Assembly (NCBI GenBank): GCA_010094045.1
Contig: ML986603.1
Span: 1 to 64,000, forward strand
Direction: 5' to 3'
DNA length: 64,000 nt
From: Lojkania enalia
Taxonomy: Eukaryota > Ascomycota > Dothideomycetes > Pleosporales
Shown here: positions 22,057 through 34,194 of the stretch, in pieces
Numbering within the stretch: the first letter of the stretch is position 1
Layout: each line of letters begins with the position of its first letter
Translations under genes and position numbers: made by a program
The notes under the pieces: generated by a model
Database searches by the model: none
The model's input: only the letters and a program-made list of their open reading frames with translations
Told to the model about the DNA's origin: nothing

Positions 22057-22924
22057 TCAGTCAAATGATTCGGACAAGGCAATCAGACTGAATCGCAAAT
22101 CACCCCCTCCTGCTTTCTCCTCGCGTTTAAGGAAGCTACGAACACCAAGCTGTAGTGCTTTGTCGCTGAGCACATCCTCATCAGGAGCAAGTTCACCGCG
22201 GTCCAACGGGCCTTTGCGGCGGCCGTCCATCTCCCACAGGTGATTGTTCGTAGACTTCACAAAACAGACATAATGAAGATCAACCTTGTCGTCGGCTGAA
22301 GGGGCAGTAGTGTCGCCGCCAGCAGCTGCGGATTGATGTGCACTCTCGAGAGCTTGCGACTCGTACAGGAGATCCGCCCGCTCAATCGGTTTCAAGGGTA
22401 TCGCATCGCTCAACAACTTGGACAGGCTTGAGTGGGGTTCTGAATGAAATGTTAGCCCCAGCTACTGACTGCGCAGGGAATGAGGAGTAATACGGACCAA
22501 TATACGAGCGCGCTCCCCCATTGGACACTCCATGCAAGAGGCCGATCAGGCCGCAAGCATTCCCAATCGTTTGCTTGTACCAAACCACCTCCTCGTTAGG
22601 GCCATAGCCTGTGTATTCGGGGCGGTCTTTGTCCTCCTGAATGCGGAACCTCTCGTATGTCTCGCTCACGGGGAAGATGAGGAGTAGCGCATGGGCCGGG
22701 CGGGGCACAAAAGCGAGAAGTTCGGGCTCGTCGATACTGAAAACATCGTGGAATCCAAGCTTGCTGGAGAGGCCGAGCCTGTGGACAAGGTTGGACATAA
22801 CCTCGGGGTTATTCTCTGGCATGCATCAGCTCGGTGTGCTTTGGGCCGAGACACGGATGTACTTGCCGAGAGGAATGAACCTCTTCCGTCCCGGGGGAAC
22901 ATCCGGAGAGTTTTGCGCAGCCAT
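22057..22924 (-). CDS. YUH1: Ubiquitin C-terminal hydrolase (UCH, peptidase C12)
   Basis: Exons 22924-22867, 22815-22498 and 22439-22057 encode 252 aa. The start MAAQNSPDVPPGRKRFIPLE runs into NNPEVMSNLVHRLGL after the first intron. Catalytic residues are in place: oxyanion Gln101 (YKQTIGNACG), nucleophile Cys107, His181 (DLHYVCFV) and Asp197 (EMDGRRKGP). The family removes small adducts from the ubiquitin (and NEDD8) C-terminus. The first intron (22866-22816) begins G|gcaagt and ends gccag, so it is a GC-AG intron with a consensus donor. Using the GT two bases further in leads to an immediate stop. The second donor (gtccgt) is weak, but phase and the conserved junction support it. Confidence 0.93.
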
Positions 22925-23377
22925 GTCGGATTGTCTACGGAGGATAGGTTGCTGTGGCGGGGAAGGACATGAGGTCGCAAGCTGGGGCAGAGCTGCCTTT
23001 AGTCACTAGCGCGGGGTTTGCCCGTGCAGGCAGCGAACAGCACGCGTCACCGAAAAAAACATCAATCTGCAAAAAACTACTAGGAAAGTATATATTGGCG
23101 CCTACGGGCGGCACTAATCTCTGCCTTCGAAGCCTCGTCTGAATCTAGCTGTCTCCTTGTGCTGTTGTGACCTACTTGATTCCTTTCTGAACTCTGTCGA
23201 AGTTAGGCTACCTAGTCGCTCTGTTCGCAGCCCGACTCCCCCTATTGCACAACTGCAGCAATCTGAGGGATTGCAGCAGATGGATGTCTTAGAGTTCATT
23301 TTCACATGATTTACCGCCAGTATGCTCTCCGCGAATGCAGGAATATGTTTACCGCACCTGAACAAGGGCGTTTTCAT
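22925..23377. other. Intergenic region UCH / Arc1-like gene
   Basis: About 450 bp between two minus-strand genes: the UCH promoter and the Arc1-like 3' flank. Nothing else supported. Confidence 0.45.
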
Positions 23378-24958
23378 CTATCGGACAGTTGCGCCCTTCA
23401 ACGTTGTCACTGTACAGAGACCTGCTGCTGTCTTCAGCTTTCCCACACCCGTCTTCTTGTCTGCACCCTCTCCTGAAAGTTGAGGCACGGCTTCGACGTC
23501 GAAGCCCACTTCCAACGAATCCGTAGTCGTGAAACCAGGCTGAATGGACTCCCATATCTTCTTCTTCGGGTTGAGAACAGCTTCCGGCTCACCCTCCCAT
23601 CCCTCAAAGTAAACCCTGTCCCCAGCTTTGGCGTCGGTAGGCGGATTCACCAGTTCCACTGGCCCCTTGTGACTATCCTCACCCTCTACAACCCGAGGCG
23701 AGGCGGCGAGAACCATGGCAGCCGACTTGATACCACGCATAGTAACGGGTTTGAGATTGCACACTGCGACGATCTTCCTGTTCTGCATCTCCTCGAGTGG
23801 GACCAGGCCATTCAGGCCGGAGCATACTGTACGAACAACTTGTCCTTCGTATTCAGAAGTGTTATCTGTTCCTGCTGGGTCACCACAGGCGATGGTGCTG
23901 ACAAAAAGTGAGTCCGCGTTGGGATGCCTTTCTGCCTTGAGAATATGCCCGACACGGAGGTCAATGAGGGCAGGGGATAGCGGTTTCTCCACTGGGGCAG
24001 GTTTTTGAGGTTTCGGTTGCTTCTCCTTCTTCTCCTTCTTTTTTGTCTGGGCGTCCTCGGGCGCTGCGGTAGGTTTTCCAGTCGCTATAGATGCTACAGC
24101 CTCACCGGCGGCTTGAGCAGCGCCCTTGGCCTTTTCCTTCTTGCCCTTCTTACCCTCGGGTGCCGGCTCGCCGGTGAGAGTCGTAGGGGTTGCTGTACCT
24201 GACGCGGCAGCTGATGCGGCGGCGGCGGCTTCCTTTTCCTTCTTCTTCCGCTCCTTCTCGGCCTTAGCATCAATGGGTTTGATCTTGAAGATAACATTGT
24301 CAACGTCAATATTGACCTTATCCGCCAACTTAAGCCCGAAGAGGGGTGAGTTTTGGACGAAGTCCACATGTCTAACGATATGGTGATATCCCTGTTCTCC
24401 GGTCCTCTCCTCGGGGCTCCAATTCGAAACCACAGGTGCAAGTTTTTGATATAGAGCGATGTCAGCCACGGAGGGCTTCGCGCCGAGAACGGTGGTGCGG
24501 CTCGAAAGGTGCGTGTTCAGCGAAGATAGCCTCTCGGCAGACTTCGCAGCATCTTCACTAGGGGAGCCAACGTGTGAGGAAGTTATGACCCATTGGCTGA
24601 TCTCGGCCCTCTCAGCGTCGGTGTAGGTTGTGGAAGGGAAGAGCGTCTGGGACGCCTTGACTGGATCGGTTTCGGCGAATGCATCGTTCGGGGCATGGGT
24701 CGCAAGGAAACTGATAAGGCCCTCGTTAAGCGGAGAGCTCGCCATATTGGGCATGCTGGGCTGAAAGAAGTTGATCAACAGCGGTTGGAGCGGCGTGAAG
24801 AAACTCGGTGCGAAACCTTCTGACAGCGATGTTATAGTACGATAGGGCGGTGACGATGCTGCCTGGATCCGCGCAAGTCGGAGCGACTGTCTTTGGAGGA
24901 ATTGGAGGTGTATATTGCGTAGGAAGAGCAGAGAAGAGGAGGGTCTGTGGAGCCGCAT
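23378..24958 (-). CDS. Arc1-like tRNA-binding protein with EMAP II domain
   Basis: A single open exon. The frame is open from 25081; Met at 24958 gives 526 aa and Met at 24754 gives 458 aa. The N-terminal half is a GST-like adaptor domain (AKPSVADIALYQKLAPVVSN). The linker is rich in Lys, Ala and Glu (KEKERKKKEKEAAAAA-type). The C-terminal EMAP II/OB-fold tRNA-binding domain starts with LIDLRVGHILKAERHPNADS and includes RTVCSGLNGLVP and CNLKPVTMRGIKSAAMVLAA. Arc1 gathers methionyl- and glutamyl-tRNA synthetases and delivers tRNA. The longer start adds a segment rich in Arg, Ser and Leu with no acidic residue for ~40 residues (MRLHRPSSSLLFLRN...). That segment looks like a mitochondrial presequence, so alternative starts might give two forms. 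This is inference. Confidence 0.88.
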   Translation of the reverse strand: MRLHRPSSSLLFLRNIHLQFLQRQSLRLARIQAASSPPYRTITSLSEGFAPSFFTPLQPLLINFFQPSMPNMASSPLNEGLISFLATHAPNDAFAETDPVKASQTLFPSTTYTDAERAEISQWVITSSHVGSPSEDAAKSAERLSSLNTHLSSRTTVLGAKPSVADIALYQKLAPVVSNWSPEERTGEQGYHHIVRHVDFVQNSPLFGLKLADKVNIDVDNVIFKIKPIDAKAEKERKKKEKEAAAAASAAASGTATPTTLTGEPAPEGKKGKKEKAKGAAQAAGEAVASIATGKPTAAPEDAQTKKKEKKEKQPKPQKPAPVEKPLSPALIDLRVGHILKAERHPNADSLFVSTIACGDPAGTDNTSEYEGQVVRTVCSGLNGLVPLEEMQNRKIVAVCNLKPVTMRGIKSAAMVLAASPRVVEGEDSHKGPVELVNPPTDAKAGDRVYFEGWEGEPEAVLNPKKKIWESIQPGFTTTDSLEVGFDVEAVPQLSGEGADKKTGVGKLKTAAGLCTVTTLKGATVR

Positions 24959-25271
24959 GCCTACCAGTGACTCAAAAAACTTAGATAGTGCGGGTCCAAA
25001 TTCACGGAGGGGCTCGCAGGACGTGTGGCGCAGCCCAGCCACTGCAAACCCGCTTGGGCCGTACGTATCACATCGATACACTTTTGAACACTAGTGACGC
25101 TCTCAAACTAAAACTTGGTTCATCCAATTCATTGCGTTATTTTGATCATCCCATAGACACCTCCCGCGATATGAATGCATCATATATATGCTGTGGTAAA
25201 ATATCGAAAGTGGACACCACATCTCTATTTTCCCCTGGATAAGAGATCCGTGGTCGAAGTTCACATCTTCT
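24959..25271. other. Short intergenic region Arc1-like / epimerase
   Basis: About 310 bp between two minus-strand genes. It contains the 5' extension of the Arc1-like open frame to 25081 and the epimerase 3' flank. Confidence 0.4.
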
Positions 25272-26528
<1,257 letters not shown>

Positions 26529-27809
26529 GTTGACACGCGGGGTAGTCGAAGCGAGGGACCAAGAAGCGTTCAATTGGAGCTAGAAACAGCGATTGCACTG
26601 TGCAATTGGGTGCAGAAGACGGAGGTACCGTTCAATGCCAGAAATTTGCTTGCGAGAGGACAGAGATGCAAAATATAAAAGACCTGTCTGTCCACAAACA
26701 CGGTGCAACTCGTCCAACCCGCCACATCTAGGGGCGGTGAGCGGATCGCTCGCCACTTCCAGTTAGCGCATTGATGTTATGCACCAGTATGGCTTTACCA
26801 GCGGTCCGCGCTTGCGACGAGGAGTCAACTCTCAACATGTTGTATGATATTGAACGGTCTCATCGGCCCTCAATAACTCTTGTCTCTCCAGTGGATGAGG
26901 ACTAGCTCGCGCTTCTTCTCACATACTCGTCCATGAACCAGTAATCGCTGCCAGGGCTCCTAACCGTCGGTGCAACAGCCCGTGCCCAGCAATGAGTAGC
27001 TCGGGCCCACTAACGACACCGTCTTCTATACTCCGTTGGAACCGCATCTAGTTGTCTATTTTCGATCCTCTGCGAGAACCTGGGGTCGGGCGCGGTCTAT
27101 ATAAGCTCTGCATGCAGGGTTTAAGCGGCCGGGTACCTGGATATCATGTGGGAGGCGGCGGGCGGCAAGTTACACACCTTTCCAAGACGATTGCTCCACA
27201 GATCGCCTGCTCCGACGGCTGCACGTAAGTAAGTTCCCGCTGCAGACTACCTGCCTCTCCCGTAAAGCGTCTCTCAAGTCCTTCGTCAGCCTCTCATGAT
27301 GTGCTTCGCATGTTCTGCCCTTCAATTCCGCCTTCGCTAATATGCCTGCTTCAAGCGTGTGGCTAGCGGGCGGACAAGGCCTGTGCCTGCGGGCGAAAAC
27401 GCCTCCCGACGCGTCCAACACCATCACTGCTGGCGACCTGATCATCACCAGTTGGCAGCCCTCCATCCTAGCTCTAAGAAGATGGTTATTGAGCGTGTCT
27501 TAAGTTGTCAAAGGATTGTGCAAGGTTCTATAGGTGCTCCGTAGCTACGTTCACCACTGCTCCGCGACGCGTTGTTATTCTACGTGTTTCTCAGTCTTAG
27601 TAAGTTCTCTCACTGCGACTCTGGCTTTTACTGCAATTTTTCCCTTCTGCCTGTACTATTAGTTTGTTTTGTTTTGTCTCGGCGTTATCTCTATTAAGAA
27701 TATTTACCTCTTGCCGTTTTGTTTCCTTCCTCTTACACTTCACAGCCTCTCTTCCGTTTACATCAACATTTTCCGTCTACATCAGCCTCTGAAGTCACGA
27801 AACAACGCT
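26529..27809. promoter_or_regulatory. Divergent region between epimerase and SUN-domain genes
   Basis: About 1.28 kb. A clear TATATAAG lies at 27098-27105 on the plus strand, ~700 bp before the SUN-gene ATG. This suggests either a long 5' UTR (possibly intron-containing) or a separate short transcript. Open frames here (for example 27359-27544 plus) have no recognisable content. A TTTTG-rich stretch near 27660 precedes the SUN gene. Confidence 0.45.
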
Positions 27810-29660
27810 ATGGCAAATAACAGAGGTACTATGGAGCCGACTCCGAGGCGCTCTACCAGAATATCCTCCCGTGCCGGATCTATGGCTGGATCAGTGGCTC
27901 CGCCGGCTTCGCAGTCCATCGCAGTGACTTCGGCCACTCCATCTCGGGCTGCAGCCAGGGGAAAGGGCGTCCTACCCAAGGTTAAAGCCCGTCAATCCCA
28001 TGCGTACGGCTCCGCTGGGAGGCTCGGGGCCGCTGAGGAAATTCACGTGACTGATACGGGTTTCACCTCTGCTTTCGAAGCGCAACGCTCAACAGCCATT
28101 GCCCGCGACCACGACCGCCCACCTCTCTTCACTCTAGAGGACTTCAATAGTGCCCATTCTGCCATGGACGGTGAAGCCGACGACGACACCCACACTAGCC
28201 GGGACTCCCGTGCTTCTCCAACGCCGTCACACCTCAACACCAGCAAATCCTTCGGCCTCGATCACGAAGCCGGAATGGCGCATACAAGACGTGCTGCGGC
28301 GGTCCCTCAGAGCCCTCCCATCGTTCCCAGACACCGCTGGTCCTTCGTTTTTCTCCTCGGCGCTCTCGCGTTGGGGCTTCTCCCGGCTTTCTTCCTAAGG
28401 ACCACCAACTCTGCCGGCGCCCATGTCAGCTACAGGCACAAAGTGTTTGACGCTGTAGCTGCTAGGGCGGACTATACATGGAATAACTTCATAGAGTGGA
28501 TTAAACCTCCTGAGACACAAGAAGAGAGATTCGATAAGCTGCCAGATGATACCGAGGACTTCATGTTCAACCGGCAGACCAAGCAAGAGCAGAGAATCAG
28601 AGTGATAGAGAAATCTATCGAATCCTTCAGCCAATACCTTCCTCGTCAAATTGCAGTAATCCGCAATGACAAAGGTAATCTAGAAATTCCGGACGAATTT
28701 TGGCGCGCTCTTGTCAGCAAGCTCCATTCCGAGGGCCTTAACGACCCAACCTTTACCCGGAATACGGAGTGGATCGACTTCTTCAACAAGAACCAGGTCC
28801 AGATCGAGGAGCTTGTCCGACGCGCAATCGATGCCCACGCACCTAAACCATCGGAGGTACTTCTGCGTGCAGAGTTTATCGAGCTTATGAACAAGGAGTA
28901 CGAGAAACTTCGCGATCGAGTCGATAAACATGTTCGGGACACAGCAAAGTCACTCTTCAAGGAGGCGAAGGATACCGCAAGGCAAGAAGCCTCGAAGGCG
29001 TTTATGGACCAATTACGCATCGAGTCCCTTGCGCTAACCAATATTATCGCTAATTCAGAAGTTCATCTAAAAAAAATAAACTTTTTTGCGCCAGGACTTG
29101 GGGCATATGTAGATCCTTACCGAACGTCGACTACCGTTATGAAGAAATCCTCAATGTGGTCCAGGATTTTGAATAATGTCTTCCTCTTTCGCTATCACCG
29201 GCCGCCTATCACGGCATTGAATCACTGGGACGAGCCTGGACAGTGTTGGTGTACTGCTTCCTCAAAGTCTTATCCCGGCGTAGCCCAGATCTCTGTTGGC
29301 CTAGGGCACACGATCTACCCAAAGCAAATCACTGTAGAGCACCTTCCGAAAGAAGCTGCCCTAAGGATTGAGTCCGCACCCAAAGAGATTGAGCTATGGG
29401 TTGACGCTAGCCACGCAGATCCGGATGTCATATCGAGTCTTACCACCATCCCCGAATGCAGCGACGGACCAAAAGGATGGCTTTGCTTGGGGAAATTCGC
29501 ATACAATATTGCCTCTCCAAACCATGTTCAGACTTTCAATCTGGATGTAGATATCACCGGTTTGTTTGGCGTGTCGAAGGCGATGGTGCGGGTCATGACG
29601 AATTGGGGTGAAGACCACACTTGTTTATACAGGTTGAGGTTACATGGAGAGGCGATTTGA
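27810..29660 (+). CDS. SUN-domain nuclear envelope protein
   Basis: A single-exon gene of 616 aa. The start at 27810 (MANNRGTMEPTPRRSTRISS) is preferred over the upstream in-frame Met at 27669, whose extension looks like 5' UTR. The N-terminal ~160 residues are basic and Ser-rich (nucleoplasmic). One transmembrane segment follows (SFVFLLGALALGLLPAFFL). The lumenal part holds a long predicted coiled region (EFIELMNKEYEKLRDRVDKH). A C-terminal SUN domain follows, with NHWDEPGQCWCTASSKSYPG, QISVGLGHTIYPKQITVEHL and WGEDHTCLYRLRLHG. SUN proteins bind KASH partners in the perinuclear space to link the nucleus to the cytoskeleton and tether telomeres or spindle pole bodies (Sad1/Mps3). Confidence 0.94.
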   Translation: MANNRGTMEPTPRRSTRISSRAGSMAGSVAPPASQSIAVTSATPSRAAARGKGVLPKVKARQSHAYGSAGRLGAAEEIHVTDTGFTSAFEAQRSTAIARDHDRPPLFTLEDFNSAHSAMDGEADDDTHTSRDSRASPTPSHLNTSKSFGLDHEAGMAHTRRAAAVPQSPPIVPRHRWSFVFLLGALALGLLPAFFLRTTNSAGAHVSYRHKVFDAVAARADYTWNNFIEWIKPPETQEERFDKLPDDTEDFMFNRQTKQEQRIRVIEKSIESFSQYLPRQIAVIRNDKGNLEIPDEFWRALVSKLHSEGLNDPTFTRNTEWIDFFNKNQVQIEELVRRAIDAHAPKPSEVLLRAEFIELMNKEYEKLRDRVDKHVRDTAKSLFKEAKDTARQEASKAFMDQLRIESLALTNIIANSEVHLKKINFFAPGLGAYVDPYRTSTTVMKKSSMWSRILNNVFLFRYHRPPITALNHWDEPGQCWCTASSKSYPGVAQISVGLGHTIYPKQITVEHLPKEAALRIESAPKEIELWVDASHADPDVISSLTTIPECSDGPKGWLCLGKFAYNIASPNHVQTFNLDVDITGLFGVSKAMVRVMTNWGEDHTCLYRLRLHGEAI

Positions 29661-30880
29661 TGCATGTATTGTCTCTTATATTTCTCCTTTCATGGGCATG
29701 TGCGACGGGCTTATTGGGCCTTGGGTAGGGAGTCCCTCCGTTTTTCGGCTTGTATGAGTTGTATACCCCGGTTTCTTTTTCTCTAGTGTGAAGATTGATT
29801 GCATAGTTGTTTGATGATGATTAGACTATCTTAAATGATATGGATTTTCAATGATGATGTTTACGGATACCAAATGACTATCTGTGACGGTCCCTATCTT
29901 ATAATATCTCTATGGGATCGAAGAGTGGCTTGAAGATTTGGCTGCGATGAAATGTAAACAACGGACAATACGCATACCGGACTCTTTACAATGGACCTAT
30001 GCTGTTCATATATAATAATAAATTGTGGTAAGTCAAACACCAAGTTCTTGAAAGAATGGATCACGCTGTAAGATTCCTAATAGGCTAGATATGGTGGACC
30101 AGCCTCAACGACACTCTAAAGCACCTAGATCACGTCTTGTATACCACCCTTAATTTAACTATCCGAATCTCCGGGTTTTTCTCTGGACAATCAGTTTCTG
30201 GAGTTCCCGAATGCTAAATTGTATTTTTTATCTCGTTCTCTTATTTCCTCGAAACCCCGAAAGCCTTTTTCTACGTGTTCCCAAACCCTAAAATCTCCTT
30301 GCTGAAACGCTAGAATTGCTTAGGTCTATATCGCATTATACGGTACTTAAAACCTCCAGAGAACAGAAATGATTTACCTTAGTTACACGTTCCGTGAAAG
30401 CCATCCACTACTATCTGAATAACTATTTGGTGTAATGGGTAGCGAATATACCTCCCTGTCACAAGGTTATAAACTCAAAATAGTTACTAAAATAGCTGAA
30501 ATCGGACTACGTGGATATGTTTTGTTGACGGAGCTATCCTGCAATTTATAATATAATGTTTTAGCGGCGTAAACATTAGGTCTTGAAGGCATGTGCGCTT
30601 CTTTCACCAATTGTAGGGTTATATCCTAGCAATCGCATATGCAGGAGAAAGAGAAGACTTGCAATTACTCTATTTGAATGCGACTCGCTAGGAATTATGG
30701 CCGGAATTTTTGCGCTAGTGTATCCACAATTTTATTCATTTACGCTAGTTTCGGTGCCCCCAACATTCTCATCTTCGATATAGCGAGCGTAGTTGTAGAA
30801 TGATCCCAACTCATCCACTTATACTGACAAGAACAGATATTTTACTGAGGTGTAGTCCGGTCCTTTCATGTTGAAGCAGA
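29661..30880. other. Convergent AT-rich intergenic region
   Basis: About 1.2 kb between two converging genes. It is AT-rich, and the only open frame of note (30583-30783, 66 codons, plus) has no recognisable domain. I see no structured RNA. Confidence 0.5.
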
Positions 30881-32964
30881 CTATTCATTGGAACTGGCCG
30901 GAGGCTTCACGGACTGCAAGGCTAGATCTTCCAGCAGCTCTTTCTGTTCCGTAATGGGTACATCTTCATTAAGATTCGTCCAGGTCCCCTGGCCCTCGGC
31001 TTCATAAGCTCGGCGTTGCAGCTGGAAAACTCCATCTTGAATCCACCTCTGTAATCTCGAGGAGAGCCCTGTGGCGCGCTGGAATATGCTAAGGTATATT
31101 AAAACCTTGAGAAGCATGAGATCGACAATTACCACTACGCAGGCGAAGGTAATGATGAATACCAAACCGAAGACATTGATATTACTAACGGTATAGTCAG
31201 CAGCTAGGTCGGCCTAGGAACGAGAAGCCTACACAAAATCACCTGTCTTCTTCATCTTTTGGGCGTTACAAAGCTGTTTCTCTCCTTCCGTCGTTGGCGC
31301 CACAGTGTACGCATCCGCCTCAGGGTCCCGCTGCTTTGCTCCTATAGCATAGTCCGTTAAAATTATGTTAATGCCTGCCCAGGCAATAGCTTCCCATCGT
31401 TCTAGTTCGTATTCCCAATGATTATTGGGTATAGGCCTATTAACTCTCTGGTACTCAAATTTACTAATATTGTATGTGATTGGTGTTGCTATATCATATA
31501 AAGCGCTCGCAGTGACCAGGTTTTGTATAATCGCTAGCTGAATTTCATTTGCAGAGGGAAGATTTTCTCTGGTAGGGATTGCAGGCAAACCGCTCAAGTT
31601 CGTGCAATGATCTGGGAGCCCGGCTTGCGCGAAACAGTATTGGTACTGCCAATGTCAATTATGGGTCAAAAACTGCGCGTGATTTGCGTACTTGCTGGGC
31701 ACACCCAATCATGGCGATGGGAAAGTCTGGAAGGAATACGAATCCCTTCGGGCCGTGATCAGTAGAACCGTGAGCATCTCGATGGGCCGCAAACACGGGA
31801 TCATCCACCGGTTCTCTGTAACCCACAATCCCTTGCTCCACACTCCTCAATATTATATCCGCATCATCTCGCCGCATTTCTGGGAGAGGGTCAAAATCAT
31901 CTACATCCTGCCATTCACGCGTTGACGCCCCAATTGCAACCCTAGGCCCATTAGAAGTCTTGAACCAACCAGCTTCAGAGGTAGGCTTACGTTGTTGTGT
32001 ATGAGGTAGATCGGTTGGATTGGGTGAGACTAACGCCGAAGGTGTATTCATCAGTCGTCCCTATTGCTCGTCTGGTTTCTCCGTATGAAACAAGAAGAAT
32101 TTCTTCTTGGGGAAATGCTCTCATGTTAAAATTGGGGTAATCAGTGGCATTCATGATGGTCGTACGGTTTTCGAGAGTGAGAGGCGCACATGTCGTTTGC
32201 TTTCGGAACAGAACACGATCTCTGGGGTCTAAGTTGATACCCAACCAGTTTACATTGATCAATCCAGAATCGAATCGGATAGCAGGAGTTGTGTTCACTA
32301 AGCACATCGATTCAGAGAAAGGGCACTCGGTGCGCTCTTTCTGGAACAGTGTTTTCGGCTGAATAAGAGTATTGCAGCGCGCGCGTGGTGTTGGCGATTC
32401 ACTTAAAATGCAATCCTCGGCAAAAGGCTCCGCGATCTTAGAGAACCTGTCGATGTAATTGCGAGTGATGTAATCGACAGAGTCGTATGTTAGATTAATG
32501 CGACCGCACGAGGGACTACTAACGAGCACTTGTAGATTGGTTGATGTGACCACGTAAGAGGAGAAGATACTTGCTGTCCACGAAATTAACAAGAAGCTCA
32601 GTGCAAGCAAGGCTAGAGCCAAGTTCCGCATAAGAGCATAGCTCGCTCCTAATTCAATTCGCCATGTCCAGAAAAATTTAATAGAATCAGCTATGAGACT
32701 ACCAGGCGTCGGCAGTGTTCGGAGAATCACCTGTTGCTGTCGGAATAGAGCATCTGATGGTCGTCCATTCGCTCTTAGTTGGTAAATCATAAAGGCAAAA
32801 ATATGCCAAAAATGGGCGGTGCCTAGGGAAGATAGAATTGCAAGTAGGACAATGATAATTGCGCCGCTTCTTGAGTCGGTTGTGATCGTCTTGCCCATTA
32901 CAGGGCCTTCATCTCGATTGGTCCATAACCCTCTTTTAACAAATTGTGACTCAAGCTCAGACAT
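30881..32964 (-). CDS. Fungal multipass membrane protein, unknown function
   Basis: Four exons, 32964-31991, 31941-31692, 31645-31243 and 31203-30881, give 649 aa in consistent phase; the last intron is only 39 nt. Hydrophobic segments lie near the N-terminus (AIIIVLLAILSSLGTAHFWH), at about residues 115-140 (LALALLALSFLLISWTASIF) and near the C-terminus (FGLVFIITFACVVVIVDLML). A ~370-residue presumably extracytoplasmic part lies between the second and third; it is rich in Cys and N-glycosylation sequons (NLTY, NTTP, NRTT, NATD). This layout recurs in many Pezizomycotina proteins annotated as hypothetical. No enzyme motif is visible. Function is unknown; a surface sensor or transport accessory role would be speculation. 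Confidence 0.75.
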
Positions 32965-34194
32965 ATTCTAGTGTGTGTGGAAGATAGGCAGTGGAATACT
33001 TGGAAATTGATGTAAAAAAGGACGAAAATTAGCGCAGCATTGATATCGGCCTTAATATCTATACTAGATTTTAGTTGCTAAATCTCTTTTTTAAGGATGG
33101 GGAGCGACTAGGCTGTCATTGCTTCTACTTTACCTGTACAATAATGTAAAACGAATGGATATGAGTGAATGCAAGCGAATATTGAAAATAGAGAACATGT
33201 CCGTCTTACAATCTTGGGGTTGCATATGTTGTGTCATGCAGGCAATTGCTGCACCCCTATGCTGCTTGCATATCATATTTATCGAATGTAACCATCTTGT
33301 GGAAAGCCTGCATGTTCGCTCTGTTCCAAAGTCAGTATCTAGAAATTGAGTCCGTATCTAATGTACGTCGACCAGATATCGTAAGGGTACTAAAGCGGTT
33401 GTGTTTCCAGATTTGGGGCTTCTTGTACTTCAAGGCAATGATCTAGCCGGTCGGTTTCCACCTGAATAATCACACTTGCCTCATGTATAGTTCCATTTTT
33501 ATTGATGGAAGACTATGATATACTTTGCATATATCGATGACATCTACACATAATGAACGACTGGTAGCAAAGGCCAGTGCTGTCTTTTAATCCGTTGACT
33601 TATCGAAAACGAACATCGCGTCTACTGAGAACATACAATTTTGGTCACCCATCCAGGCCGTCAAACAGTTGTCCCTTAAGATAGATATAATCCTAACTGA
33701 ATGAAAGAGCAATCGAATGCAAATATTGTGCCAACGCTAAACGAAATCGAGAGAAGATTGGTAAGACTCTAGATTATGTATTTAATATTTGATAGTAAGG
33801 AAAGCTTGTTGAGGTCTTGAATAATTCTCCTCGGATACATGTACTATGGGGTCTAGCATAGAGATCCCTGTTGGAGAGTTCTCTGAGCAAACTGAGCAAG
33901 CAGATGCTAGTCGTGCTTCTACTTTGCTCTGATTGGACAAGGTTAAATATAGCTAGACCATGGAGCTGAAAGAGAAGCTCAATAGATTTTCGAATTATGC
34001 AGTCCAACATATTGAACTAATATTGGTTTTAATCTATGTCCATAGCCTCGGGACCTTAATCTATTTTCGGATAAACGTGGGTTTGGATCTTGGACCGTCG
34101 GACATGACAAGAGTACGACAAGAGATGGATGCCTAGTTTGCTAACCATCTTACACTCTTGGTATCATTCTTCGTACTCCGAAAAGTTTAACAGG
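32965..34194. other. Divergent intergenic region membrane protein / AA9
   Basis: About 1.2 kb, AT-rich. It should contain both promoters. Short open frames (33119-33446 plus, 33774-34010 minus) lack any recognisable domain. Confidence 0.5.
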
